From the NCBI GenBank assembly GCA_021772515.1, contig JAJFLU010000053.1, positions 62,001 through 126,000 of the forward strand: a DNA stretch of 64,000 nt, read 5' to 3'. The notes beneath the pieces are model-generated. The model made no database searches. It was not told where the DNA came from and saw only the letters and a list, made by a program, of their open reading frames with translations. Origin of the DNA: Opitutales bacterium. Lineage in GTDB: Bacteria > Verrucomicrobiota > Verrucomicrobiia > Opitutales > UBA2987. Made by a program: the position numbers and the translations under genes. This document shows positions 1 through 8,685 of the stretch, piece by piece (position 1 is the first letter of the stretch; every line of letters starts with the position of its first letter).

Positions 1-1
1 A

Positions 2-652
2 TCCGTCATGGCAGCCTTGCTCGAAAAAGATGAGATTGTCCGCAGCTATATCGGCCTCAAATTCAGTCCACTGCGGGATTTGGAGGACTTCTACAATCTG
101 GAAATAAATACCGGAATGCTTATCAGCGGAGTGGACCCCGGTTCCCCCGCCGATAAAGCGGGTTTGCGGCCCGGTGACATTGTTTTGGCCCTCAATGGTG
201 AAAAGGTGGACGGTCGTTTTCCCGAGCAACTGCCGCCTCTGCAGAATAAAATTGCCCAGCTTCCGGTCGGATCATCAATTTCGCTCAAGGTTAAGCGCAA
301 TGGCGATATTGTCAAAGCCGAGGCCCAAACCGAGCGTTTGGAAAGCCGGGTGGGGGAGCAGTGGGCTTTCGAGGATTGGGGGCTGAGTGTGCAAAGAGTT
401 TCCCGCGCCATTGCCCGCGAGCAGAAATTGCCCACCGATGACGGGGTTTTGGTAATCGGAACGCAGACCGCTTTTCCCGCCGATGAGGCTGGTTTGCGCC
501 GGGGCGACATCATCTTGCTGGCCAACCGCGAACCCATTCAAACCCTCGATCAGCTCAAGGAGATTTACAAAGGTTACCAAGCTGATCCCAAGGAAGTGCT
601 CCTCGAAGCTCAGAGGTTTCATCAGGTTTCATTCTACGTCCTGAAACCCTGA
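2..652 (+). CDS. HtrA/DegP-type serine protease, C-terminal part with two PDZ domains (5' end outside window)
   Basis: The frame is open to the left edge, so the gene is cut and its trypsin-like domain should lie upstream. The first visible residues (SVMAALLEKDEIVRSYIGL) match the linker between an HtrA protease domain and PDZ1. PDZ1 carries GSPADKAGLRPGDIVLALNG and PDZ2 carries FPADEAGLRRGDIILLANRE; these are the usual carboxylate-binding and 'GL..GD.I' blocks. Such proteins degrade or refold damaged envelope proteins in the periplasm. The next gene, on the same strand after 95 bp, is a degenerate relative, so the two may work as a pair. The family call is firm. Catalytic status cannot be judged here because the active site is not in the window. 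Confidence 0.85.
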   Translation, partial: SVMAALLEKDEIVRSYIGLKFSPLRDLEDFYNLEINTGMLISGVDPGSPADKAGLRPGDIVLALNGEKVDGRFPEQLPPLQNKIAQLPVGSSISLKVKRNGDIVKAEAQTERLESRVGEQWAFEDWGLSVQRVSRAIAREQKLPTDDGVLVIGTQTAFPADEAGLRRGDIILLANREPIQTLDQLKEIYKGYQADPKEVLLEAQRFHQVSFYVLKP

Positions 653-747
653 GATAATTAGAATTAAATACTCTCGATAAGGAACCCACTCCTCTTTATC
701 CGACTCCTACAAATAATCTCTCCACAGCTCTTCTTTAACTTTTTAGC

Positions 748-2148
748 ATGATTATTTTCAAGCGACTCTGCTCTGTTGTTCCCATTCTTTGTTTTGGTCT
801 CGCTTCCGTTTTTGGAGGCGATGATTTGGGTGATGGCATCGGTGATTTGTTCGAGCAGCGGGCGCAATCCGTGGTCGCTATCGAGTATTTTATCCAGAGC
901 GAAATCGACCGCTCGCCAGTGGACACCATTGGCCTGGTTGTGAACGAGAAAGGGCTCATTGTGATCAACGAATCATCGGTGCCCAATTGGCTGCCGCCGG
1001 ATCAGTTCAAGGATTTCAAGGTATTTCTGCCCGGTGAAGGGGGCGATGGCTATGGAGCGGTTTTTTTGGGAACCGACCATGTTACCGGCTGGAATTATCT
1101 CCGGGTGGAAGAAAAATTATGGCCGCATCTGGTTCCCATTTCCAGTTTCGAGACCGCCAGTCCGGTCATGGGGCAAAAGTTATGGGGCATCGGTATTCTG
1201 GATCAAAATTTCGACTACGAAGCCTATTTTCTGGATGGTCGAATGGCCATGATGCAAAAAGTTCCCCTCAAGGTTGGATTTTCAGAGAGCCTGTTGGCCA
1301 GTCCCGGTTGCCCCGTGTTCGATTTTAAAGGCCGTTTTGTGGGATGGGCGGGAAATCCCGTTACCCGGGAGCGAATTCTACTTTCCGAAGGCCGACAATC
1401 TCGGGTCGGCTTTCGCCCAATTCGTGAAAGTGGGGCGTTTCTTTATGCCGACGAATTTTTTCAGAATATTAACCGTGTTCCCTCCAATCCGGCTGGAGAT
1501 CCCCGGCCTTGGATCGGGATTGCCGGAATGCAGCCCATCGATCGCAAAGTCGCTAAATTTATTGGTTTGTCCGAGCAGGGTGCCGTCGTTGTCAGCACAA
1601 TATTGGAGGGCAGCCCGGCCGAGGCAAGCAACCTGAAAAGCCGCGATATCATCGTCGCTGTGGACGGCGAAAATTTACCCAAATTTCGACCCGATTCGAT
1701 CGTGCAGAGCTATTTCGAACGGCAGGTGCTGTTAAAAAAACCGGGTGAAATGCTGACTCTCGATGTCGTCCGTGGAGAGAACCAAAAACACATCGAAATC
1801 GCCGTTGGCGAGCACCCCAAACCGTTGAAAAAAGCCCGCCGCAAATACCTCGAAAATCTCGGTTTAACGGTCAGGGAGTTTGTGGTCTACGATGCCATTC
1901 GTAACCGGGTTCCCCACACCGATGCGCCGGGTGTCATCGCCCAGTTTGTTAAGCCTAACAGCCCGGTCCATGCCGCCGGTCTGCAATTGATGGACTGGAT
2001 CAAGGAAATCGACGGTAATGCCGTTACTTCCTATGAAACCGGGCTCGATCAACTGTCTGCCATAGAAAATGACGATTCACGAAAAGAATTTGTTCTGCTG
2101 ATCGATCGCAATAACCAAACATCGGTCCTTCGTGTCAAGCTGCACTAA
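748..2148 (+). CDS. HtrA-like protein with degenerate protease domain and two PDZ domains (probable pseudoprotease)
   Basis: A 466-aa protein with an N-terminal signal peptide (about residues 1-23). Residues 25-240 resemble the HtrA trypsin fold, but the catalytic sites look lost. The expected TNxHV block reads VINESSV, with Ser at the His position. The GNSGGP block reads ASPGCP near residues 184-189, with Pro at the nucleophile position. Two PDZ domains follow (about 250-360 and 375-466), with EGSPAEASNLKSRDIIVAVDG and NSPVHAAGLQLMDWIKEIDG. It lies directly downstream of an HtrA gene and 12 bp before riboflavin synthase. I infer a non-proteolytic adaptor or regulatory partner of the upstream HtrA. 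The alignment was made by eye, so the assignment of lost residues is likely but not proven. Confidence 0.72.
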   Translation: MIIFKRLCSVVPILCFGLASVFGGDDLGDGIGDLFEQRAQSVVAIEYFIQSEIDRSPVDTIGLVVNEKGLIVINESSVPNWLPPDQFKDFKVFLPGEGGDGYGAVFLGTDHVTGWNYLRVEEKLWPHLVPISSFETASPVMGQKLWGIGILDQNFDYEAYFLDGRMAMMQKVPLKVGFSESLLASPGCPVFDFKGRFVGWAGNPVTRERILLSEGRQSRVGFRPIRESGAFLYADEFFQNINRVPSNPAGDPRPWIGIAGMQPIDRKVAKFIGLSEQGAVVVSTILEGSPAEASNLKSRDIIVAVDGENLPKFRPDSIVQSYFERQVLLKKPGEMLTLDVVRGENQKHIEIAVGEHPKPLKKARRKYLENLGLTVREFVVYDAIRNRVPHTDAPGVIAQFVKPNSPVHAAGLQLMDWIKEIDGNAVTSYETGLDQLSAIENDDSRKEFVLLIDRNNQTSVLRVKLH

Positions 2149-2160
2149 CTGAAACCTGAT

Positions 2161-2751
2161 ATGTTCACTGGAATTGTTGAAGAAACCGGTAAGGTCCTCT
2201 CCTTCGAGGAGGGGGCGGACGCTTTTCGGCTAAAAATTAGATCAAAAAAAGTTCAAGAGGGCTTGGCTTTGGGTGATAGCGTGGCCGTCAACGGCTGTTG
2301 CCTAACGGCGACAGATTTTTGCGCAGATAGCGTCAGTTTCGACCTGCTCGCGGAAACGGTTCGGTTGACTTCGTTTGGTGAATTGAGTGAGGGATCCGGT
2401 GTCAATTTGGAGAGAAGCCTGAATTTTAATGGCAAGATAGGCGGGCATTTTGTGAGTGGCCATATCGATGCTATGGGGAGGGTCGAGATTCTCGAAATGC
2501 GCGGGAAGGATTACTATTTAAGAACGACGCCACCCTCCGAGTATTTACGTTATGTTATTTACAAGGGAAGCATCGCCATCGATGGAATCTCATTAACTGT
2601 GGCCGAGGTGGATGATACCGGTTTTGCCGTTTGGCTCATACCGCATACCATGCACGTGACCAATCTGCGAGAGCGCAAGTCGGGGCATCATGTTAACCTC
2701 GAATTCGATCTATTGGGTAAATATGTCGAGAAACTTCTTCCCAAACGTTGA
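2161..2751 (+). CDS. ribE: Riboflavin synthase, alpha chain
   Basis: This 196-aa protein dismutates two 6,7-dimethyl-8-ribityllumazine molecules to riboflavin, the last step of vitamin B2 synthesis, in the cytosol. It starts with the family signature [12 protein letters not shown] and has two lumazine-binding barrels. The second is marked by [15 protein letters not shown] near residue 95 and by [11 protein letters not shown]. Length is typical (about 200-220 aa). The gene follows the pseudo-HtrA gene by 12 bp and precedes the glycosylase gene by 31 bp on the same strand, so cotranscription is likely. No FMN riboswitch is visible upstream, and no other rib gene is in the window. Confidence 0.95.
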   Translation: MFTGIVEETGKVLSFEEGADAFRLKIRSKKVQEGLALGDSVAVNGCCLTATDFCADSVSFDLLAETVRLTSFGELSEGSGVNLERSLNFNGKIGGHFVSGHIDAMGRVEILEMRGKDYYLRTTPPSEYLRYVIYKGSIAIDGISLTVAEVDDTGFAVWLIPHTMHVTNLRERKSGHHVNLEFDLLGKYVEKLLPKR

Positions 2752-2782
2752 AATCGTTATTACGGTAACAAAGTAGTAAACA

Positions 2783-3646
2783 ATGAAGGAACAACTAGAA
2801 ACCTTGGTAGGCGAACTGAAACGCTTGAAAAGCGAGGGGCAAGAAACCGTGTTTATAGGCGATAGAACAATGGAAGAATTGCAAAACGTGGTTCTTAAAT
2901 CTTCGAATCCCGACCCCGTTACTCCCCTACCTCAGAAGAAGTTAATTCATACTTCCGTAATGAAAAAAGAATCCGAATCCGCACCGATACCACCGCCTCC
3001 TGTCGTGCAACTTCCCGAGGGCGACAAGCTTCACCGTTGGGAATGGCTGCGGGAGCGAGTACTTACCGATCCGGTTTGCAATGAACACCTTAAACCTGAG
3101 AAAAAAGTGGTTTTTGGAGTGGGCAACATTGAGGCCGATCTCTTTTTTTGTGGCGAAGCTCCGGGTGCAGATGAAGAAATTAAAGGGGAACCATTTGTCG
3201 GCAGGGCAGGGCAGTTATTGACGAAAATTCTCGGTGGCATGGGGTTCAAACGCGAGGAAGTTTATATCGGTAATATCATGAATTGGAGGCCGGAACTTCC
3301 AACCTCGTCGGGGAATCGACCACCCACCGTCAGCGAATTTAACTACTGCCTGCCCTTTTTACGGGCGCAACTTGAAATCGTTCAACCCAAAGTGATCATT
3401 GCCCTTGGCGCAACCGCCGTTAATGGCCTTCTCGGACCCGATCCCAAACGGCGAATGGGTGATGTGCGTGGCAAGTGGCATGAGTTCCATAAGACACCCC
3501 TGATGATCACCTATCATCCGTCCTACATTTTACGGAGTGGCACCCTTCGGGCAAAACGAACCATATGGGAAGACATGCTGGCAGTTATGGAAAAGGTCGG
3601 TTTGCCCATCTCCGGAAAACAAAGGGGCTACTTCCTGAATAAATAG
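2783..3646 (+). CDS. Uracil-DNA glycosylase, family 4-like, with incomplete Fe-S cysteine set
   Basis: A 287-aa protein with a family 4/5 uracil-DNA glycosylase core from about residue 85. It shows GEAPGADEE, then GEPFVGRAGQLLTKIL, and the late HPSYILR motif; these bind uracil and the DNA backbone in this superfamily. It would remove deaminated cytosine from DNA. Canonical family 4 enzymes use four cysteines for a 4Fe-4S cluster. Here the first of the N-terminal CxxC pair is Asp96 (TDPVC), the usual 'KCRPP' cysteine is Trp168 (MNWRP), and only Cys99 and Cys189 remain, so a normal cluster is unlikely. The N-terminal 85 residues are Pro/Lys-rich and look like a linker or partner-binding tail. 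Confidence 0.85.
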   Translation: MKEQLETLVGELKRLKSEGQETVFIGDRTMEELQNVVLKSSNPDPVTPLPQKKLIHTSVMKKESESAPIPPPPVVQLPEGDKLHRWEWLRERVLTDPVCNEHLKPEKKVVFGVGNIEADLFFCGEAPGADEEIKGEPFVGRAGQLLTKILGGMGFKREEVYIGNIMNWRPELPTSSGNRPPTVSEFNYCLPFLRAQLEIVQPKVIIALGATAVNGLLGPDPKRRMGDVRGKWHEFHKTPLMITYHPSYILRSGTLRAKRTIWEDMLAVMEKVGLPISGKQRGYFLNK

Positions 3647-3657
3647 TTAGGGGTTAC

Positions 3658-5118
3658 TTACTGAGAAGTATTCAAAATAAAGTCAGCCACTACAGGTTGA
3701 TGATGTGAACCCGTCAATGTGTCGTTAGTACTAAGACGATAAGCCTTCAGTTCTTCGGTTGGGATTTCCGGAGTGAAAAGCACGAAGCGGTTCCCGATGC
3801 CCAAAACGGATTTGCTATAAAACACATAATCGAGCCTGCCCGGTGTGTAACCGTTTCCGTACCAGGTAAAGGTCATTCGACTGTGCGTATGCCTTGGTGT
3901 AAGGTCGGTAAGAGGAGTCCCGTTCCAGTCGGGAAAATGTGGTTTACCGAATTCGCTCACATTTTTAATGCTACCCTGTATCAATGAGATTCGCTGACTG
4001 CCGGGCCCAACCAGATTCGCATCGCCCATGTAAATGATTGGGGTGCCGGGTTTAATATCGATAGTCCCTCCCGGTGCTTTTGCTTCACGCACAAATGCCG
4101 TTATGCTGTCAATTTCCCGCTGTCGGTTCTCATGTTCGCTGCAACAGGGGAGGCTGAGCCCGACCAGCAGCATCTGCTGTACCCCTTTTGAGGTCATATC
4201 GAGCAGAAATGCGGCGCTCTTGCCCAATGGGTGGAAGCTTATGATTGGCCCGGAACTAAGCAAAAGGACCTCCTCGCCGCCGGTTTTGGCGGAATGCCAG
4301 TTACGGGCCTCCGGCATGATATTTTCCACGATGTATTCGACCGCCTCGGTTTTGGAAACACCATAGACTTCCTCCCAGAGCATAATATCCGGCGCAATCG
4401 CCTGAACTATGCGACGGTAGGCATCGACTCTGTGCGGTTCGATCAAGTGGCTGTTAATGTTATAACTAAGGATGCGTAAATGCGAGGGATCCTGTTTTTC
4501 CAATGAAATGGGAGTAGTGGAAGGCAGAAGAACTTTGTCGAACGCATAAGATACTCCTTCGTCTTTATCCGGTAAAAAATCACCGCCTTTTACCCCAGTG
4601 GTAAAAGCAACACGGAATTCCTGCCCTGAAAAAAGCGCCTTTCCATCTTCCAGCATAGCATTGCGATTCAAAGCGAATTCAAATATCGTCGAAGTGACGC
4701 TGGGAGAGGTGACCAGTCCTATATCCTGATGCTGAATGTCGCGGGACTTACCGTCGAAAAATAGTTGTCCTTCACGCATTCCAATAAACCACTCCAATTC
4801 CGCACCAAGCCCGCAAACCTCTAGATCCGTGGAGGCGTCGGCATCGCCGTCGATATAAAGAGTCAGACTGTTAACGTTTTGGATGCCTATCTCGATTCCG
4901 ACATCAAGCCGGAGGTAAACCCTGTCCGCATCATTGGCGATCCAAAGCCCGCCAAAATCAATGCCACCGCTATCCGCATCGCCGATTTTGTCCTGATAAA
5001 CCTTTGCCTTCAGAGGCCAATCGCCAGTTTTACCATCAATCAGCAATTCGTCCGCCGCCAAAGGCAAAAGCAGCATCGATATCGCGACAAAAAATAAAAT
5101 TGTCCTGAAAATAATCAT
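3658..5118 (-). CDS. Secreted endonuclease/exonuclease/phosphatase-fold protein with N-terminal CBM9/DOMON-like domain
   Basis: I place the start at the ATG at 5118 (MIIFRTILFFVAISMLLLPL), a clear signal peptide; an upstream GTG would add seven residues. Mature residues about 25-190 have the pattern of a CBM9/DOMON-like sandwich (IDGKTGDWP, then WIANDADRVYLRLDV and YIDGDAD). From about 215 comes an EEP catalytic domain: LRILSYNIN, the metal-binding Glu in MLWEEVYG, IYMGDANLVG, and a final SHHQPV in place of the usual SDHxPV. It probably cleaves a phosphodiester or phosphomonoester outside the cytoplasm; the substrate is unknown. It converges with the glycosylase gene with only 11 bp between stops. 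A differently built EEP protein is encoded near 47-48.5 kb. Confidence 0.78.
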   Translation of the reverse strand: MIIFRTILFFVAISMLLLPLAADELLIDGKTGDWPLKAKVYQDKIGDADSGGIDFGGLWIANDADRVYLRLDVGIEIGIQNVNSLTLYIDGDADASTDLEVCGLGAELEWFIGMREGQLFFDGKSRDIQHQDIGLVTSPSVTSTIFEFALNRNAMLEDGKALFSGQEFRVAFTTGVKGGDFLPDKDEGVSYAFDKVLLPSTTPISLEKQDPSHLRILSYNINSHLIEPHRVDAYRRIVQAIAPDIMLWEEVYGVSKTEAVEYIVENIMPEARNWHSAKTGGEEVLLLSSGPIISFHPLGKSAAFLLDMTSKGVQQMLLVGLSLPCCSEHENRQREIDSITAFVREAKAPGGTIDIKPGTPIIYMGDANLVGPGSQRISLIQGSIKNVSEFGKPHFPDWNGTPLTDLTPRHTHSRMTFTWYGNGYTPGRLDYVFYSKSVLGIGNRFVLFTPEIPTEELKAYRLSTNDTLTGSHHQPVVADFILNTSQ

Positions 5119-5275
5119 GTTGAAAATGTAGCTTAACACTTACTAAACAGGACAAAATAAAAAATCGCAATAATCATCGAATATTACCAAAGTAGATTTA
5201 AAATAACGAAGAAAAGGATTGTCAAATCTCTATGAAACAGTAAATTAGACTGAAATATTTGAAATATTACTTTTT

Positions 5276-5662
5276 GTGAAAATGGATATAAAAAGCCAGA
5301 TTGAAGTTATCTGGAAACTAAGAAAGGGTTTTTGTATTTTGTTACTGTATGTTTTTTTTAATACAGCATCAGGGATTCTATCATTTGTTTATTTAACTTT
5401 TAGCAACAGCACAACTTATGATTTTATCTTTTTCTTTGGGCCAGGTATATTTATTTATCCTTTCTATCCTTACATATTAATTATTTTTGTTTATCCGTTG
5501 TCCATTTTGATATTTATTATACCTCACGTTATTCTCTACACTGTGTTTTATCAATTGTTTAAAATTAGCAGAGAGGCTCGTTTATTATTAGGATTCGTGT
5601 TTTTAATGCTATGGTTTTTTGCTGGGCATCTTATATTCAATGTTATAATTTATTCGGCATAG
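5276..5662 (+). CDS. Small hydrophobic membrane protein of unknown function, AT-rich
   Basis: I do not recognise this 128-aa protein. A short basic N-terminus (MKMDIKSQIEVIWKLRKG) is followed by three or four hydrophobic segments (about residues 18-38, 48-65, 67-92 and 103-125) rich in Phe, Ile and Tyr. Codon choice is strongly AT-biased, unlike the GC-balanced neighbours, which suggests recent acquisition or weak selection. It starts at ATG 5279 if a GTG at 5276 is not used; no strong ribosome binding site is visible. It stands alone between two genes on the other strand. It could be a small membrane component lost from a larger cassette, or a spurious ORF in AT-rich DNA, though the regular hydrophobic pattern argues for a real gene. 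Confidence 0.5.
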   Translation: MKMDIKSQIEVIWKLRKGFCILLLYVFFNTASGILSFVYLTFSNSTTYDFIFFFGPGIFIYPFYPYILIIFVYPLSILIFIIPHVILYTVFYQLFKISREARLLLGFVFLMLWFFAGHLIFNVIIYSA

Positions 5663-5716
5663 ATTAAAACCTAATTAAATATACGTTGTAAATCGAAAAT
5701 AGAAGGAGGGCCATAG

Positions 5717-5804
5717 CAAAGGAGTTGCCAATTGATGGCAAACCTTTGAGGCCGAGCTTCTCGGAGTGATTGCTCCTTGAGCACCTGCCTCGGTGATCCC
5801 TCAA
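5717..5804. other. Cluster of three consecutive stem-loops between the membrane ORF and menG
   Basis: Three inverted repeats lie side by side. First, CAAAGG-ag-TTGCCA pairs with TGGCAA-a-CCTTTG (5717-5748). Second, CCGAG-CTT-CTCGG (5752-5764). Third, TTGAG-CACC pairs with GGTG and CTCAA across a short bulge (5777-5804), overlapping the menG stop. No long T-run follows on either strand, so these are not textbook intrinsic terminators. They may end transcription of clpX-menG, protect its 3' end, or form part of a small structured RNA. Confidence 0.4.
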
Positions 5805-6532
5805 GACCCCAAAACCTCCGCTCGGTGGATGGCTACTATTGAAAACGAAAGCCCCTGAGAGGTTACTTGATCGAAACCGGCTTCGAGAAATTCCTTTTCG
5901 AGAGCGTCCTTGGGGGGGAATTTTCCGATGGTGGCTCCGAGATAGCGGTAGGCATCCGGTTTACCCGTGGCCAGCCGCGCTATAACGGGAATCAGGTAAT
6001 TCAAATAGAGGTAGTAAAATGGCCGCACCCAGGTATCCGGTTGGCTGAATTCGAGAACGAGGAGAACTCCTCCCGGTTTGCGCAAAACGCGGCGCATCTC
6101 CCGCAAACCCCGAGCGCGGTCCTCAAGATTTCGCAGGCCGAAAGCTATCGTCAATACGTCCACCTCCCCATCGGAAAAGGGTAATTCGAGACAATCTCCC
6201 TGGATAAAGTCAACCTCACGAAGACAGGTGGTCCATTTCGGTTTTTTCTCCAAAAGGGCTTTCTTTTTCCTTTCCGCCTGCTCCAGCATGGGAGGGCAAA
6301 AATCCATCCCGGTCACGTGGGCCGAACCATTCAACGCTTTTGCGATGGAAAAAACGCAGTCCCCACTGCCGGTGGCCAGATCGACGACCCGGCGGGGTTG
6401 GCTTCGGAGAACTTCTTGGGCTAGTTTTTTTCGCCAGTAAAAATCCTGGCCGGCGCTGAGTAGATGGTTTGCCAGATCATAGCGCCCGGCGATGCCGGCA
6501 AACATTTCGTTGATCGCAGAAGCCTCGACCAT
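5801..6532 (-). CDS. menG: Demethylmenaquinone methyltransferase
   Basis: A 243-aa class I SAM-dependent methyltransferase that performs the last step of menaquinone synthesis, the C-methylation of demethylmenaquinone. The UbiE/MenG signature is clear: an N-terminal FAGIAGRYDLANHLLSAGQD, the SAM site VVDLATGSGDC, then FGLRNLEDRARGLREMRRVL, and LNYLIPVIARLATGKPDAYRYL. With menF, menD and menB at 50-54 kb and no ubiquinone genes seen, menaquinone is the likely substrate. It follows clpX by 7 bp on the same strand, so the two are almost surely cotranscribed. The link between ClpX and quinone synthesis is probably only positional. Confidence 0.93.
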   Translation of the reverse strand: MVEASAINEMFAGIAGRYDLANHLLSAGQDFYWRKKLAQEVLRSQPRRVVDLATGSGDCVFSIAKALNGSAHVTGMDFCPPMLEQAERKKKALLEKKPKWTTCLREVDFIQGDCLELPFSDGEVDVLTIAFGLRNLEDRARGLREMRRVLRKPGGVLLVLEFSQPDTWVRPFYYLYLNYLIPVIARLATGKPDAYRYLGATIGKFPPKDALEKEFLEAGFDQVTSQGLSFSIVAIHRAEVLGS

Positions 6533-6539
6533 GGCCGGT

Positions 6540-8222
6540 TTAATCCTTCTCTCCGGTTTCTGTTTCGGCTTTGGGCTCAGGCTGAGGTTCAGATTCAGTT
6601 GTGGCTTCCGCTTTCGCTTCGATTTCGGCTACTGATTGTGTCTCTGCTTCCTTGAAGCTTTCCACCACCCAATTGGAAAGTTCTTTATCCGGGTTTTCGA
6701 CGATTGCCGCGTTTACGAGGAAGGAGGTTTTCCCCGTGTTTCGAGAGACAATCTTGAGACCATGCTGGAAATCGCGGAATTTTTCCTCGCAGACAGTGCG
6801 GATCGCCTTGTCCGACTCGATCGCCGCATCGATGAGGGCGTTGATTGCCTCGTCCTCGAACTCCAGTTTCAGATTGTGTTTCCGGGAAAAGCGGGTGGAA
6901 AAGGCTTCGATGTCTTTGCCCATGACACCCCGCTGGGCATGTTGGTGTTCCTTGAGCAACTGCTTTAGATTGCCGATCGGATCGGTGATGGTTTCGGTGG
7001 TAACCTCAAAACGCTCGACCGCGGTGGAAGGCAGCTCGAATTTATAATTGCGGAAAACCCGCTCAAAAACGGTCAAAAGACCCCGGGCGCCCGTTTTCTC
7101 CTTCGAGGCGCGCTCGGCGATCTCTCCGATTGCCTCCGGTGTTATGCTAAAGTCGATGTTATAGCCTTTGAAATCCATCATATACTGAGCCAGAATATTG
7201 CCCTCGGAGCTGGTCAGGATTTGGGCCAAATCTTCTTTTACCAACTGGTCACAAGCCTGCCTGACCGGCAAACGGCCAATAAACTCGGGCTCGAAGCCGT
7301 ATTTGATGAAATCAGTCGTTTCAACATATTTTAGAAATTCAAGCGCGTCTCGCGTAGAATCCTCGGAAGTTCCCGCGAATCCAATTTTTGAAGCCTGTCG
7401 CCTTTTTTTCACCGTTTCGCCGAGTTTGTCGAAGGCTCCACTCACGATAAACAAAATGTGGCGGGTGCTGACGGTTTTTTTACGGGGTTTGCCCCCTCGT
7501 GAGACCTCCATCATGGCCTGCATCTGAGCCATCATATCAGTTGGGCTAAATAGATTTACCTCGGTGTCCTCCATGAGCTTGAGGAGGTTTATCTGCACCC
7601 CGCGCCCAGAAACATCGCGCCCATAGCCGTCCGATTTGGCGGCAATTTTATCAATCTCATCGATGTAAATAATACCATATTGGGCCAAGTCGACATTGCC
7701 ATTGGCGACCTTGACCAAATCCCGCACAAGATCCTCGACATCGTAGCCGACATAGCCGGTTTCAGAAAATTTTGTGGCATCGGCCTTTACAAAAGGCACT
7801 CCGATGAGCTTGGCGATGCATCGCATAAGGTAGGTCTTGCCGACCCCTGTGGGCCCGAGAAGAATGATGTTTTGCTTCTGGTATTCCTTGTCCAACAAAG
7901 AGGGATCTTCGATACATTGGCGCACATGGTTAAAATGATCACAGATGGCCACCGAAAGAACTTTTTTTGCCTCCAACTGCTTGATTACAAACCGGTTAAG
8001 GTAATCGCGAATTTCCTTTGGCTTGAGGCTGAACTCCTGAATTCGCCTCAAAATAAGCTCTTCTTCCTCGGAAGATTGGGCCTCCGGTTGGGCGGTCATG
8101 CCACCCTCCTGAGGCTGGGAGCCCATGCCTTGCTGGATGCTGAAACTGACATTTTTTCCTCCCAAAGCATCTTTGATTTGATTCTGAATTTCCTCGAAGG
8201 GATTTTTCGTATCGTCGCTCAT
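6540..8222 (-). CDS. clpX: ClpX-like AAA+ unfoldase subunit lacking the N-terminal zinc domain
   Basis: A 560-aa ATPase that would unfold proteins for the ClpP peptidase. Walker A is [10 protein letters not shown], Walker B is [11 protein letters not shown], the pore loop is [12 protein letters not shown], and the ClpP-docking IGF loop is present (ASKIGFAG). Canonical ClpX starts with a four-cysteine zinc domain for substrate and adaptor binding. Here the first 85 residues have no cysteine and are Gln/Glu-rich. The protein is also about 140 residues longer than E. coli ClpX, with an expanded C-terminal domain and an acidic Glu/Thr/Ala tail. These changes suggest different adaptors. The divergent HU-type gene starts 100 bp away, so the two share a promoter region. 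Confidence 0.85.
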   Translation of the reverse strand: MSDDTKNPFEEIQNQIKDALGGKNVSFSIQQGMGSQPQEGGMTAQPEAQSSEEEELILRRIQEFSLKPKEIRDYLNRFVIKQLEAKKVLSVAICDHFNHVRQCIEDPSLLDKEYQKQNIILLGPTGVGKTYLMRCIAKLIGVPFVKADATKFSETGYVGYDVEDLVRDLVKVANGNVDLAQYGIIYIDEIDKIAAKSDGYGRDVSGRGVQINLLKLMEDTEVNLFSPTDMMAQMQAMMEVSRGGKPRKKTVSTRHILFIVSGAFDKLGETVKKRRQASKIGFAGTSEDSTRDALEFLKYVETTDFIKYGFEPEFIGRLPVRQACDQLVKEDLAQILTSSEGNILAQYMMDFKGYNIDFSITPEAIGEIAERASKEKTGARGLLTVFERVFRNYKFELPSTAVERFEVTTETITDPIGNLKQLLKEHQHAQRGVMGKDIEAFSTRFSRKHNLKLEFEDEAINALIDAAIESDKAIRTVCEEKFRDFQHGLKIVSRNTGKTSFLVNAAIVENPDKELSNWVVESFKEAETQSVAEIEAKAEATTESEPQPEPKAETETGEKD

Positions 8223-8322
8223 AATTTATTGTTTGACACTATCTTGTAAATTTACGGGAGTATTAGATGATTAGTCATTTTGACCATACTTATATTCTGC
8301 TATACCCCAAAATTCAACCTCT

Positions 8323-8637
8323 ATGTCTGGGAACCTTACAAAAAGAGACATCGTACTAAACATCTACGACAAGACGGGCCTTCCTCAAAAAGAAGTGCGC
8401 GAGGTGGTGCAACTGACGCTAGATGCAATCGCAGAATCCCTCGCCGAGGGAAGAAATGTGGAATTGCGAAACTTCGGGGTTTTTGAAGTGCAGGTGCGTA
8501 AATCACGCATCGGGCGCAATCCCAACAAACCCAAGAAGGATGTCATCATCCCCAAACGCGCTGTCATCAAGTTTAAAGCCGGCAAGGAACTCAAGGCCGA
8601 GCTAAAACGCCTCAATCTGGATCGGATTGGGGAATAG
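8323..8637 (+). CDS. HU/IHF-family nucleoid DNA-binding protein
   Basis: A 104-aa histone-like protein that bends DNA as a dimer. It opens with the family helix LTKRDIVLNIYDKTGLPQKEV and has the core ELRNFGVFEV, followed by the DNA-binding beta arm SRIGRNPNKPKK, IPKRAVIKFKAGKELK. The arm is more basic than in typical HU (PNKPKKD replaces the usual 'PQTGE'). The short C-terminal extension after the last helix is also basic. It could be HU-like or IHF-like; the sequence alone does not separate them. It is transcribed away from clpX, and hisS follows after 48 bp. Confidence 0.92.
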   Translation: MSGNLTKRDIVLNIYDKTGLPQKEVREVVQLTLDAIAESLAEGRNVELRNFGVFEVQVRKSRIGRNPNKPKKDVIIPKRAVIKFKAGKELKAELKRLNLDRIGE

Positions 8638-8685
8638 AGCCCGCCGACTCGACTCCTCCGCCCTTTTATCGGAGAATTCCACCTG

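Noticed and set aside
2149-2160. FMN riboswitch before riboflavin synthase
   Set aside because: The gap is only 12 bp, so there is no room for one, and no FMN motif is visible further upstream.
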